Source of the DNA: Kitasatospora sp. CB01950
Lineage (GTDB): Bacteria > Actinomycetota > Actinomycetes > Streptomycetales > Streptomycetaceae
Assembly: GCF_001905465.1 (NCBI RefSeq)
Contig: NZ_LISX01000008.1
Span: 288,280 to 352,279, forward strand
Direction of reading: 5' to 3'
Length of the DNA: 64,000 bases
Shown here: positions 55,810 to 64,000 of the stretch, one piece after another
Numbering within the stretch: the first letter of the stretch is position 1
How the letters are laid out: each line of letters opens with the position of its first letter
The notes under the pieces: model-generated
Seen by the model: only the letters and a program-made list of their open reading frames with translations
The model's database searches: none
What the model was told of the DNA's origin: nothing
Translations under genes and position numbers: made by a program

Positions 55810-57783
55810 TCAGCCGCGGCCGAAGGTGCCGCTGGCCCAGAGCGAGCCGCCGGTGGACGGGCTGCCGTCCCAGCGGTAGACCACGAAGTTGGCGTCGTCC
55901 TGGAGCAGGGCGTACGCCCCGGTGTTGCCGTAGGTGCCGGTGCTCCACAGGGCGGTGGTGCCGTCGGCCTTGTAGACCACCAGGTTGCCGTCGTCCTGCA
56001 TGGACAGGCGCGCGCCGGAGTTGCCGTAGGTGTTGGTGGACCAGATCGCGGCGCCGTCGCTGCGGCGGTAGATCACCAGGTTGCCGTCGTCCTGCATGAG
56101 CATCCGGACGGACGCCGACTGGATCCACTGGTTGGGGTACAGGGCCTGGCTGCGGCCGATCTTGGACGGGAAGGCCGCGGTGCCGGTGCCCCACAGCCCG
56201 CCGTTGCCCGACCCGCCGCCTCGGCGGTAGACCACCACGTTGCCGTCGTCCTGCACGGCGGTGTACGCGCCGGCGCTGGAGGTGTTGCTCGCCCACAGCG
56301 CGCCGCCGTTGCCGGGGCCGCCGTCCTTGCGGTAGACGACCAGGTTGCCGTCGTCCTGCATGACGGCGTACGCGCCGGGGTTGCCGTAGGTGTTGGTGCT
56401 CGCCAGGGCGCGGCCGCCGCCGACCTTCAGGGAGGTGACCAGGTTGCCGTCGGGCTGCATGGTCAGCTTGACCGAGTCGCTGCTGAGGCTCTGGCCGGAG
56501 GAGAGGCGCCGGCCGGGCTGCAGGGTGTTGCCGGAGCCGGGCCAGGTGACGTCCATGTAGCTGGCGTCGATGGCCATGCCGATGCCGCCGTAGGTCTCGG
56601 TGACATTGCCGGAGTACTGGTGGCCGCGACGGCCGTCCGTCCACTGGCCGGCGCCGACGGGCAGGCCCATGCCGGCGTCGCTCACGTCGTGGTGGGAGTT
56701 CCAGGCGGCGGCCCACAGCACGTCGGGCTGCGTGTAGGAACCGGTGGTCCAGCGGCTGGAGAGGTCCTTCACGCCGCTGGCGGCGCCGGTGTAGACGCCC
56801 GAGCGGTAGCCCTTGTTGTGCAGCTGCGTCGTCCACCCGAAGAAGTATTCGAGGACCCGGTCGCGGTAGAGGGAGGAGTCGTAGCCCTCCATGTCGGTGT
56901 AGAGCACCGAGCCCTGTTGGAAGCCGAGGGCGGCGGCCTTGGCGACCGCGTCGTCGGCGGCGTCGGAGCCCTGCCGGCGGGCGACCGCCGGGTCGGCGTC
57001 GACCAGCAGGTTGCCGATGGAGGCCTGGCGGCCGACGTACAGCGGCATGAAGCCCCAGCCCTCGGCGTTGCGGGCGTCCACCCAGCTCTTCGTGGGCGAG
57101 GCGCAGGCCTGCGCGGGCCCGCCGAGGTACACGCTGGTGCCCCGGTACGGGGAGTTCGCCGCCCAGGCCGCCATGGTGGTGTCCGACGGCGCGGCGCAGC
57201 GGTCGAAGGCGTACCCGGCGATGTCGGTGCGCAGGGCGCCGGTCGCGGCGGCGGCCTTGGGGGCGGCCGGCGCGGTGGCGTGGACCCCGGCGTCGAGGCT
57301 CGCGGTCTCCAGGATCCGCCGGACCTGGTCGGACGAGACGGCGTAGGTCGCCGTCACCTCCAGGCCGCCGGCGCCGAGCCGGGCCTGGATCTGGCGGCCG
57401 GCGGCCGCGTCGTCCAGGACGCTCTTGCCGATCGGCCGGCCGGGGACGACGGTGCCCTGGGTGCGGCCGGCCACCGCGGGCTGGATCAGCAGGCCGTCGG
57501 AGCGGCCGGGCGCGAGGTGCGCCGGGCAGTCCTGGTCCGCGCCGGGGGTGCCCAGGTAGACGGCGTTCACGTCGAACCGGACGCAGGTACGGGGGTTGGC
57601 GGCGAGGTCGACGACCGGCCAGTCCGCGGGTACCCGGGCGTGGAAGCCCTGGTAGTCGACCTGCTTGGCGCCCTGGCCCGCAGACGGCTGCGCCCCCGCG
57701 GCCCAGGCGTCGGGGACGGCCGCGGCCAGTCCCGTGACGGCGAGCGCGATGATCGCGGCCCGCCCTGCTGCACGACGTTGCAT
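55810..57783 (-). CDS. secreted DUF1906 glycoside-hydrolase-like protein with two bulb-lectin domains
   Basis: A 657-residue exported protein. Signal peptide residues 1-28 (cleavage after DAWA). A unique region to about 185, with Cys pairs. Residues of about 188-410 match DUF1906 (GYAFDRCAAPSDTTMAAW; GFMPLYVGRQAS; LYTDMEGYD), a TIM-barrel-like glycosidase fold related to lysozyme-type cell-wall enzymes. Residues 421-535 and 540-657 are two mannose-binding bulb-lectin (MMBL) domains with QDDGNLVVY-type sugar sites at about 475, 510, 565, 597 and 629 and a weaker one at 443. ATG 57783. Could bind and cut foreign or host polysaccharide. Confidence 0.88.
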   Translation of the reverse strand: MQRRAAGRAAIIALAVTGLAAAVPDAWAAGAQPSAGQGAKQVDYQGFHARVPADWPVVDLAANPRTCVRFDVNAVYLGTPGADQDCPAHLAPGRSDGLLIQPAVAGRTQGTVVPGRPIGKSVLDDAAAGRQIQARLGAGGLEVTATYAVSSDQVRRILETASLDAGVHATAPAAPKAAAATGALRTDIAGYAFDRCAAPSDTTMAAWAANSPYRGTSVYLGGPAQACASPTKSWVDARNAEGWGFMPLYVGRQASIGNLLVDADPAVARRQGSDAADDAVAKAAALGFQQGSVLYTDMEGYDSSLYRDRVLEYFFGWTTQLHNKGYRSGVYTGAASGVKDLSSRWTTGSYTQPDVLWAAAWNSHHDVSDAGMGLPVGAGQWTDGRRGHQYSGNVTETYGGIGMAIDASYMDVTWPGSGNTLQPGRRLSSGQSLSSDSVKLTMQPDGNLVTSLKVGGGRALASTNTYGNPGAYAVMQDDGNLVVYRKDGGPGNGGALWASNTSSAGAYTAVQDDGNVVVYRRGGGSGNGGLWGTGTAAFPSKIGRSQALYPNQWIQSASVRMLMQDDGNLVIYRRSDGAAIWSTNTYGNSGARLSMQDDGNLVVYKADGTTALWSTGTYGNTGAYALLQDDANFVVYRWDGSPSTGGSLWASGTFGRG

Positions 57784-57853
57784 GCTGATGCCCCACCCCT
57801 GAAGTCGTGTCCGACCTGACATGTGGACAGGACTGTAGCGGACGGAAACGACG

Positions 57854-57886
57854 AAGGGCCGTACTCGAACTTCGAGTGCGGCCCTT
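57854..57886. terminator. terminator after def
   Basis: A 16-base stem with one G-U pair (57854-57869 with 57871-57886) and T-run on the plus strand; 14 bases beyond the def stop on the minus strand. Confidence 0.88.
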
Positions 57887-57899
57887 TTGTGATCGTCCG

Positions 57900-58532
57900 T
57901 CAGCTGTTGGGCGCCGTGGCGTACTTGGGGGTGCCGTCGGCCATCTGCCGCAGGGCGTCCTTGCGGTCGCGCTTGGAGAGCCGGTCGATGTACAGGTACC
58001 CGTACAGGTGGTCGGTCTCGTGCTGGAGGCAGCGGGCGAAGAAGCCGGTGCCCTCGACCCGGATCGGGTTGCCGTGCTTGTCCTGGCCGTTGACGGCCGC
58101 GTAGCCGGGGCGGGCGAGCTCCTGGTAGGCGGTGGGCACCGACAGGCAGCCCTCCTGGCCGTCGTCCAGGCTGCGGCGGCCCGCGGGGAGCTCCTCCAGC
58201 ACCGGGTTGACGACGTGCCCGACGTGGCGGACGCCCTCGTCGTCGGGGCAGTCGTAGACGAAGACCTTCAGGTCGACGCCGATCTGGTTGGCGGCCAGGC
58301 CGACGCCCTCGGCGGCGTACATCGACTGGAACATGTCGTCGATGAGCGCGGCGAGGTCGTCGTCGAAGGCGGTGACGGTCTGCGTCTCGCGGTGCAGGAC
58401 CGGGTTGCCGACCACGGTGATCGGGCGGGCGGTGCCCTTGCCCGGGTCGGGCAGATCGCCGACCACCTGCTGGACGTCGCCGCCCGGGTGCTCGTGGTCG
58501 TGCTCGTGCTCGTGGTCGTGGTGCTCGGCCAT
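57900..58532 (-). CDS. def: peptide deformylase with His-rich N-terminal tail
   Basis: A 210-residue metalloenzyme that removes the formyl group from nascent proteins. Motif 1 is [10 protein letters not shown], motif 2 EGCLSVP (metal Cys), motif 3 [11 protein letters not shown] (metal His pair and catalytic Glu). The first 17 residues are an unusual run of His, Asp and Glu ([12 protein letters not shown]). ATG at 58532. The tail precedes the usual def start region ([13 protein letters not shown]) and may bind metal; its purpose is unknown. Confidence 0.95.
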   Translation of the reverse strand: MAEHHDHEHEHDHEHPGGDVQQVVGDLPDPGKGTARPITVVGNPVLHRETQTVTAFDDDLAALIDDMFQSMYAAEGVGLAANQIGVDLKVFVYDCPDDEGVRHVGHVVNPVLEELPAGRRSLDDGQEGCLSVPTAYQELARPGYAAVNGQDKHGNPIRVEGTGFFARCLQHETDHLYGYLYIDRLSKRDRKDALRQMADGTPKYATAPNS

Positions 58533-58637
58533 CGCTTGGTTTCCGCTCCGTCCGCGTCCGGCTGGTGTACCGGTCCAGGGTACGGGGCGTGGCGGCGCGC
58601 GGAAGTACCTCCCGGCCCCCTTGAGCTGGGGGGCGGG

Positions 58638-59621
58638 TCAGCACACCTCTTCGAGGTCCCGGTAGGCGCGGGTGGCCGGGGAGGCGGCGGCCCAGCGGTC
58701 CAGCAGGGTGCGGACCAGGCCGGCGGGCGCGGCGATGCCGCATTCGCGTTCGATCTGCCAGGGGCCCCCGGCCGATCCCTGGCTGAGGTGGCTGAGGTGG
58801 CCGGGGTGCAGCGGGTCGCCGTCGTCGTGCGGGTCGTGGTGCGCGGTGTGGCCGTCGTCGATGGCCATCCGGCTCTCCGAACAGGTGCGGCACAGCAGCC
58901 GCACCGAGGACGTCCAGTCCTCGGCGGCGTACCCGGCGTCGGCGACGGTCTTCTCCAGCGCGTCCCGGTCGGCGGCGGTGGCGGCCTGCAGCAGCACCAC
59001 CCAGGTCGGCACCGGGGAGGGCGCCCACAGTTCGATCTCGTCGAACACCGGGTAGGCGACGCCGTCGGCGACCCGTTCGCCGTGCGGCGCGCCGTCGTGC
59101 AGCACCACTTCGCCCCAGCGGCGGCCGGAGGACGGCAGCGGGATGGACAGCACCTCGATCCGCGCCGGGTCGAGCCGGCGGCCCCACACCACCTCGGACT
59201 CGCCGTCCGGGGACAGCCGCACCGGAGTGGTGCCGAGGTCGAGCTCGATCGGCCCGTCCGTGCCGGGGCCGCCGGGCAGTCGCAGCCCGTACGCCTGCCA
59301 GGCGCGGCGGGCCAGCGGCCAGTCCTGCAGGGCGGTGGCGGTGATGCCGAGGTTCCACCAGTCCGGGGCGCCGTGCTGGCGGTCGAGCAGGGCGACGGCG
59401 CGCAGGCCGGCGCTGCGGGCCTGCTCCCAGTCGCGGCGGAACTTGTGCAGCAGGGCGAGGTTGAACCAGGAGTCGGACAGGCCGGGTTCCAGGTCGGCCG
59501 CCATCACCAGCAGTGCCCCGGCGTCCTCGTACCGGCCGTCGCCGATCAGCGTGAACGCACGGTCGGTGGTCTGCCGCCAGGTCGCCGACGGACGGTGCCG
59601 TGCGCGGTGGAAGATCCTCAC
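58638..59621 (-). CDS. tetratricopeptide-repeat protein
   Basis: A 327-residue protein. Residues of about 15-115 contain two or three TPR-like units (YEDAGALLVMAADLEPG; SDSWFNLALLHKFRRDWEQA; WWNLGITATALQDWPLARRAW). The C-terminal part is a globular domain with Cys in LLCRTCSES and His-rich HTAHHDPHDDGDPLHPG, which could bind metal. GTG start at 59621, 6 bases after AAGGGA. It lies between def and two HD-type membrane genes on the same strand; function unknown. Confidence 0.8.
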   Translation of the reverse strand: MRIFHRARHRPSATWRQTTDRAFTLIGDGRYEDAGALLVMAADLEPGLSDSWFNLALLHKFRRDWEQARSAGLRAVALLDRQHGAPDWWNLGITATALQDWPLARRAWQAYGLRLPGGPGTDGPIELDLGTTPVRLSPDGESEVVWGRRLDPARIEVLSIPLPSSGRRWGEVVLHDGAPHGERVADGVAYPVFDEIELWAPSPVPTWVVLLQAATAADRDALEKTVADAGYAAEDWTSSVRLLCRTCSESRMAIDDGHTAHHDPHDDGDPLHPGHLSHLSQGSAGGPWQIERECGIAAPAGLVRTLLDRWAAASPATRAYRDLEEVC

Positions 59622-59749
59622 GTTGGTCCCTTGCCGTCGGTCGTCACCGGGTCGCCCCGCCTCCGGGTCTTCCCGCCACGACCGCATCCAACCACGCGCG
59701 CCGCGGGCCGCGCGCCCTGCGCGGCCATTCAGTCCGCGGGCCCGGGAAC

Positions 59750-61072
59750 TCATCGGGCCGCGAACCGGCAGCGGGCCGCGCGGTGGCCGCGGCGGCCGAG
59801 TCGGGCGAGCGCGTCCAGCACCACCGGGTCGTAGCCGCGGCCGGCGTCCAGGCGCAGGTGGTCGAGCGGGTCGAGGGCGCCGGCCCTGGGGCGGTCGGCG
59901 GCGGCGGTGCGCAGGTCGTCGTGCGCGTTGGCGACCCGGATGATCCGGGAGGCCAGCGGCAGGGTGGGGTCGTGGCGGCCGTCGTCGAGCCGGCACGGGT
60001 CGGCGAGCCGGGCGACCTGCTGCCAGACCTGCTTGGGCACGCCGGTGCGCCGGATCACCTCGCTGCCGAGCCGGGCGATCTGCTGCTGCTCGTCGTCGGG
60101 CAGCAGCGCGGTCGCCCCGCCGGGGACGGGCTCCACCAGCGACAGCTGGCCGATGTCGTGCATCAGCGCGGCATACTCCAGCAGCGTCAACTCCCGGCTT
60201 CCGAGGCCGAGTTCGCGCCCCAGAGCGCACGCCGTGTCGGCCACCCGGCGGGCATGCCCGGGCGTGGTGTAGCCGGCGATCTCGGTGGCCCGGGCGAGCG
60301 TCTCGATGGTCTGCCCGGTGGTGGCCCGGACTTCGACGGCCCGCCGGAACGAGGCCTGCGTGAGCAGCAGCGGCACGCAGAACACCGGCAGCGCCCACAG
60401 TCCGGCCTCGCCGGCCAGCAGGCTGAGCAGCAGACCGGTGGCGACCTGCGCGGAGCCGATGCCGAGCAGCGCGTGCAGCTGGTCGTCGAGCGCGGCGCTG
60501 TACCGCAGCCCGGTGCGGGCCCGCTGCTGCCCGGCCGCCAGCACCGCGTCGCCGAGCGCGGCCAGCGCGGCGACGGCGGCCAGCAGCGCCCCGTACGCGG
60601 GGCCGGGCAGCCGGTCGGTGGCGCCGGAGTCGTACAGCGGCTGGAACAGCAGTGCCGCGAAGGAGACGGTCACCACCCGGCGGGCGGCGGCGTCCAGCCC
60701 GCCGAGCGGGGTGCGCGGCCGGCGGCGGACGGCGGCCAACGCGGCCAGCCCGACCCACTGCACGGCGAGGCCGACGGCGGTGCCGGCCGCGGTGACGGCG
60801 GTGGCCTGCAGCACGCCGTGCGCGGTGGGCAGGCCGTGCAGCGGCCCGAGCAGCGCGTACGCGAGGGCGACGGCGGTGGCCACCGGTGCGGGTTCGCGGT
60901 CGCCGGGCAGCGCGGGCCCGGCGCACTGGCCGAGCGCGATCAGGGCGGTGAACGCGAGCGCCACCTCGGTCTGGCTGGTGCCGGCGGCGAGCGCGTGCGC
61001 CAGCGCGAAGCCGCCGAGCAGGACGGCGGCCACGTGCGGCAGGTCGGCCGGTCCCGGCCGCCGGAGGGTCAC
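59750..61072 (-). CDS. membrane HD-domain protein (degenerate HD-GYP)
   Basis: A 440-residue protein with about seven hydrophobic helices up to residue 230, then a cytosolic HD domain: GHARRVADTACALGRELGL and EYAALMHDIGQLSLVEPVPG carry the metal His and HD pair. The GYP loop of HD-GYP phosphodiesterases is missing; in its place is DDEQQQIARLGSEVIRRTGV, so c-di-GMP hydrolysis is doubtful. GTG start overlaps the preceding HD-GYP gene by four bases. Possibly a partner or sensor for it. Confidence 0.8.
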   Translation of the reverse strand: MTLRRPGPADLPHVAAVLLGGFALAHALAAGTSQTEVALAFTALIALGQCAGPALPGDREPAPVATAVALAYALLGPLHGLPTAHGVLQATAVTAAGTAVGLAVQWVGLAALAAVRRRPRTPLGGLDAAARRVVTVSFAALLFQPLYDSGATDRLPGPAYGALLAAVAALAALGDAVLAAGQQRARTGLRYSAALDDQLHALLGIGSAQVATGLLLSLLAGEAGLWALPVFCVPLLLTQASFRRAVEVRATTGQTIETLARATEIAGYTTPGHARRVADTACALGRELGLGSRELTLLEYAALMHDIGQLSLVEPVPGGATALLPDDEQQQIARLGSEVIRRTGVPKQVWQQVARLADPCRLDDGRHDPTLPLASRIIRVANAHDDLRTAAADRPRAGALDPLDHLRLDAGRGYDPVVLDALARLGRRGHRAARCRFAAR

Positions 61073-62463
61073 GGCGCCCCGCCGGCCGGCAGGCCCTGCC
61101 CGGACTGCTGCGGCAGCCGGGCCGGTTCGGGCACGCCGAGCGGGATGTCCGGCACCTCGCCGTCCCAGCCGCCGGGCGGCGGCGGCTCGGGCTGCCAGCC
61201 GTGTTCGGCGACGGCCTCGACCAGGGCCCGCACCATCACCGGGTCGAACTGGCTGCCCGCGCACCGCTCCAGTTCGGTGACGGCCTCCTGGACCGGCCGG
61301 CCGCGCCGGTAGGAGCGGGTGGAGGTCATCGAGTCGAAGGCGTCGGCGACCGAGATGATCCGGGCGAACTCGGGGATCCGCTCCCCCGCCAGCCCGTGCG
61401 GGTAGCCGCGGCCGTCCACCCGCTCGTGGTGGTGCAGGATGCCGTCGCGGCCCTCGCCGAGGAAGTCCAGCTGCCGCACCAGCTCGTGCCCGAACACCGG
61501 GTGCACCTCGACGGCGCGCCGCTCCGCGGGCGTCAACGGGCCGTTGCGGCGCAGCAGTTCGGTGGCGACGGCGAGCTTGCCGACGTCGTGCAGGGTGCCG
61601 GCGAAGTGCAGGGTGCGGATCCGGTCCTCGGCGAGGCCGAGCTGGCGGGCGATCAGCACCGAGGCCCGGCCGACGCGTTCGCTGTGGCCGCGGGTGTAGG
61701 CGTCCTTGATCTCCACGGCCTGCACCAGGGCCTGCACGGTGGCGCGGTGCGCGGAGCGTTCGCGGTGGCCCTGCGCGGACAGCCAGGCGGTGATGGTCAG
61801 CGGCAGCAGGCCGAGCACCGCCGCGAACGCCCCGTACGGGCCCTGCCACAGCACCGCGACCATCAACCCGCCCGCGCCGTGCAGCAGCGCGGCGGGCGCC
61901 GCCCGGTGCAGCTTGCGGATCACGCCGTGGCCGGCCGAGCCGCAGGTCAGCCGCACCATGCCGGCCACCAGCACGCCGTTGACCAGGCAGAACGTCAGGA
62001 TCGCGGCGAGCGCGCCGAGGGCCGCGCCGGGAAAGCGGGTGCCGAGCAGCAGCCGGGAGCCGCCGAGCAGTCGGAACACCTCGGCGGAGCACGCCGCGGC
62101 CAGCGCCAGCTGGGCGGCGTTCCACACCCGGCGCAGGGCGCGCGGGCGCTGGGCCGGGCCGAGCAGTGCGCCGGGCAGCGCGACCAGCGCGGCGGCGGCG
62201 GGCGGCAGCATCAGCACGCCGGCGAACAGCACCGGGAAGAAGCCGCTGCCGCGCGGATCGGCCGAGGTCTCCTGCGCGGGCCGGCCGCGCAGCCACCGCC
62301 ACACCCGGGCGCACGGGGTGCGGGCGCCCTGGGCGAGCGATTCCAGACAGAGGTGGAGCAGGGCGAGCAGCCCGATCCGGGGCCAGTCGAGGTCCGGGCC
62401 GGCGCCCGACAGCGGCAGCAGCGCGGCGAGCGCCGCCGTCAGCACGGCGGACAGATAGGCCAC
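61069..62463 (-). CDS. membrane HD-GYP phosphodiesterase
   Basis: A 464-residue protein with several N-terminal membrane helices (to about residue 235) and a C-terminal HD-GYP domain: AYTRGHSERVGRASVLIARQ, TLHDVGKLAVATELL, ILHHHERVDGRGYPHGLAG. All signature residues (HD, HHExxDGxGYP) are present, so it is expected to hydrolyse cyclic di-GMP or a related dinucleotide. GTG start at 62463 with a weak ribosome-binding site; start uncertain. Coupled to the degenerate partner downstream. Confidence 0.9.
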   Translation of the reverse strand: MAYLSAVLTAALAALLPLSGAGPDLDWPRIGLLALLHLCLESLAQGARTPCARVWRWLRGRPAQETSADPRGSGFFPVLFAGVLMLPPAAAALVALPGALLGPAQRPRALRRVWNAAQLALAAACSAEVFRLLGGSRLLLGTRFPGAALGALAAILTFCLVNGVLVAGMVRLTCGSAGHGVIRKLHRAAPAALLHGAGGLMVAVLWQGPYGAFAAVLGLLPLTITAWLSAQGHRERSAHRATVQALVQAVEIKDAYTRGHSERVGRASVLIARQLGLAEDRIRTLHFAGTLHDVGKLAVATELLRRNGPLTPAERRAVEVHPVFGHELVRQLDFLGEGRDGILHHHERVDGRGYPHGLAGERIPEFARIISVADAFDSMTSTRSYRRGRPVQEAVTELERCAGSQFDPVMVRALVEAVAEHGWQPEPPPPGGWDGEVPDIPLGVPEPARLPQQSGQGLPAGGAP

Positions 62464-62620
62464 GGCCCGCCCCGGCAGGGCGATGCGCTCGCATTCGCTG
62501 GCGATCTCGGCCTCCCCAGCCCGTACCGGGCCCTCCGACGTGAGGACTCGTCAGAGAATAGGGCCCGGCCACCCGGACGGGGCGCACGATCGCGGATTGC
62601 CGCAGCCGGAGCAGCGACAG

Positions 62621-62638
62621 CTCACCCGATCGAGTGAG
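62621..62638. terminator. weak terminator after rsrA
   Basis: Palindrome CTCACCCGATCGAGTGAG with one mismatch, 3 bases beyond the rsrA stop on the minus strand. Shorter than the other terminators here. Confidence 0.55.
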
Positions 62639-62641
62639 TAA

Positions 62642-63001
62642 TCACTCCGCGGTGGCGACGGCGGAGCCGTGACCGGCCGCGCCCTCGACCGTCATCTCCA
62701 TGCTGACGGAGGACACCTCGACCGTCGGGCCCTCGCCGGGGCGCTGGCCCGCGCGGATCGAGTCGATCCGGGCCAGCACCTTCGCCCGGAGGTCGGAGGG
62801 CGTGTCGTCGCAGCCGCACGAGCGCTTGATCAGCGCCTTGATGGCCTGCTCCAGGCCGTACTTCTCCAGGCACGGCGAGCACTCGTCGAAGTGCACCCGC
62901 AGCTTGGCGCAGTCGCCCTCGGGCATCTCGTTGTCGAGGAATTCGTAGAGGTGGTCGAGCACCTCTCCACACTCGGTCTCGTGCGGATCGCCGCAGCTCA
63001 T
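62642..63001 (-). CDS. rsrA: zinc-binding redox anti-sigma factor RsrA
   Basis: A 119-residue ZAS-family protein. Cys3, Cys11, Cys31, His37, Cys41 and Cys44 fall where the S. coelicolor protein has them; HFDECSPC is the H-x3-C-x2-C zinc motif. It holds sigma-R inactive until disulfide stress oxidises its thiols and releases zinc. The C-terminal 35 residues are longer and variable. ATG 63001 overlaps the sigR stop (ATGA), so the pair is translationally coupled. Confidence 0.95.
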   Translation of the reverse strand: MSCGDPHETECGEVLDHLYEFLDNEMPEGDCAKLRVHFDECSPCLEKYGLEQAIKALIKRSCGCDDTPSDLRAKVLARIDSIRAGQRPGEGPTVEVSSVSMEMTVEGAAGHGSAVATAE

Positions 63002-63906
63002 GAGCCCGCGCCCTTCGCTTCGTGCCCTGCACCGGTACCGGCCGGGACCAGCCCCCGCTCGCGGGCGTAGTCCTCCAGCATGCCGCGCAACTGGCGGCGA
63101 CCACGGTGCAGTCGGGACATCACCGTACCGATGGGTGTACCCATGATGTCCGCGATCTCCTTGTACGCAAAGCCCTCGACGTCCGCGAGATAGACCGCGA
63201 TCCGGAACTCCTCCGGAATGGCCTGCAGGGCGTCCTTCACATCGCTGTCCGGCAGGTGGTCGAGCGCCTGCGCCTCGGCGGAGCGGAGCCCCGTCGACAT
63301 GTGCGACTCGGCGCGCGCCAGCTGCCAGTCCTCGATCTCCTCGGCCGCGGTGCGTTGCGGTTCGCGCTGCTTCTTGCGGTACGAGTTGATGAACGTGTTG
63401 GTGAGGATGCGGTACAGCCAGGCCTTGAGGTTGGTGCCCTCACGGAACTGGTGGAACGACGCGTACGCCTTGGCGAACGCCTCCTGGAGCAGGTCCTCCG
63501 CGTCGGCCGGGTTGCGGGTCATCCGCAGCGCCGCCGAGTACATCGGATCCAGGAACCCCAGCGCGTCGCGCTCGAAGCGCTCGCGCCTGGCCTCCTCGCT
63601 CTCGTTCTCGGACACCCTGAAGGTGTCCTCGCCGATCACCTCGGCCAGTTCGTCGCCGGTGAGCTGGTCGCTCTCCGGACGGCCCTGGTCGGTGCCTGAA
63701 GCACCCGACACGGCCGCGTCATCGGTCCCGACGACCGGACCCACCTCCTCGGTCAGCTGCACACGGCCCACTTCGGGCCGACCCGCAAGCGAGGATATCG
63801 GGCTGACCGGCTTCTCGCCCGCGACAACCCACTCCGACCAGTCCGGCACGAGCGACGACTCGGCCGCCCGCTCGTCGGGCCGCTCGGGGCACGCGATCGA
63901 AACCAT
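62998..63906 (-). CDS. sigR: thiol-oxidative-stress sigma factor SigR (long form)
   Basis: A 302-residue ECF sigma factor. Region 2 contains [39 protein letters not shown] and [20 protein letters not shown]; region 4 holds [20 protein letters not shown] with [11 protein letters not shown] start at ATG 63906 gives a long form; GTG 63744 would give a shorter form 54 residues less, matching the roughly 55-residue extension of the unstable long SigR in S. coelicolor. A sigma-R promoter upstream shows autoregulation. Confidence 0.94.
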   Translation of the reverse strand: MVSIACPERPDERAAESSLVPDWSEWVVAGEKPVSPISSLAGRPEVGRVQLTEEVGPVVGTDDAAVSGASGTDQGRPESDQLTGDELAEVIGEDTFRVSENESEEARRERFERDALGFLDPMYSAALRMTRNPADAEDLLQEAFAKAYASFHQFREGTNLKAWLYRILTNTFINSYRKKQREPQRTAAEEIEDWQLARAESHMSTGLRSAEAQALDHLPDSDVKDALQAIPEEFRIAVYLADVEGFAYKEIADIMGTPIGTVMSRLHRGRRQLRGMLEDYARERGLVPAGTGAGHEAKGAGS

Positions 63907-63947
63907 GGGCGCTGCCTTTCCACCGGGGCATGTTCTGACGACTCGTG

Positions 63948-63975
63948 CAACCCCGCTCGTTGCCCGGACATTCCC
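63948..63975 (-). promoter_or_regulatory. sigma-R-dependent promoter of sigR
   Basis: Read on the minus strand: GGGAAT (63975-63970), exactly 18 bases, then GTTG (63951-63948). This is the sigma-R consensus GGGAAT-N18-GTT. It lies about 42 bases before the long-form ATG and would drive the stress-induced transcript that makes the extended protein. Confidence 0.9.
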
Positions 63976-64000
63976 GGCCTCCGCCGAGGGGGTCAGAGCC

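Overview
This window is high-GC actinobacterial chromosome, almost certainly from the family Streptomycetaceae (Streptomyces, Kitasatospora or a close relative). The evidence is GTG/TTG starts, near-saturated G+C at third codon positions, WhiB, DasR, SigR/RsrA and Ni-SOD genes, and dense hairpin terminators without T-tracts. From about 10 kb to the right end the gene order follows, from memory of Streptomyces coelicolor, a block running from lon (around SCO5285) down to sigR/rsrA (SCO5216/5217). It therefore looks like conserved core chromosome, not an island. No rRNA, tRNA, CRISPR, prophage or transposase gene was seen.

Layout. 0-10 kb: the tail of an FAD/NAD(P)-binding protein, a molybdopterin oxidoreductase, a secreted NlpC/P60 hydrolase, a phosphate transporter behind a PHO box, a degenerate tandem repeat between two terminators, a MarR-controlled drug exporter, and a DUF3533 membrane protein. 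10-23 kb: lon behind a HAIR-like site, GtrA, a rhomboid-like protein, an OmpR-type two-component system, the giant 2-oxoglutarate decarboxylase (kgd), and a DUF4097-PadR pair with its own palindromes. 23-30 kb: a dehydrogenase, malic enzyme and a polar amino-acid ABC transporter with two binding proteins; two copies of a dispersed palindromic repeat sit at gene ends here. 30-38 kb: a CGNR regulator, the Ni-SOD protease and Ni-SOD (sodX/sodN, divergent), an acetyltransferase, an anti-sigma/sigma pair (SigH-like), a lipid kinase, wblE and a PAS histidine kinase.

38-47 kb is the chitin/N-acetylglucosamine locus. It holds an SIS-domain sugar-phosphate enzyme, a second DasA-like binding protein, dasA, dasB, dasC, dasD and dasR, with several DasR-box-like palindromes in the shared upstream region. 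Import of chitobiose by DasABC, cytoplasmic hydrolysis by DasD and sugar-phosphate conversion would form one pathway under DasR.

47-64 kb: a DUF3311/sodium-solute symporter pair, a histidine phosphatase, a GlxA-type AraC regulator, an acetyltransferase, class Ia ribonucleotide reductase nrdAB behind NrdR-box-like sites and a cobalamin riboswitch, a secreted DUF1906 hydrolase carrying two mannose-binding-lectin domains, peptide deformylase, a TPR protein, two overlapping membrane HD/HD-GYP genes, and rsrA/sigR with a textbook sigma-R promoter.

No wholly new system is obvious. The most interesting items are the lectin-hydrolase fusion, the rearranged das locus with its dre cluster, dre-like sites in front of a sensor kinase, the tandem HD/HD-GYP pair, and three different repeat structures. 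All assignments come from reading the sequence; no database search was run.
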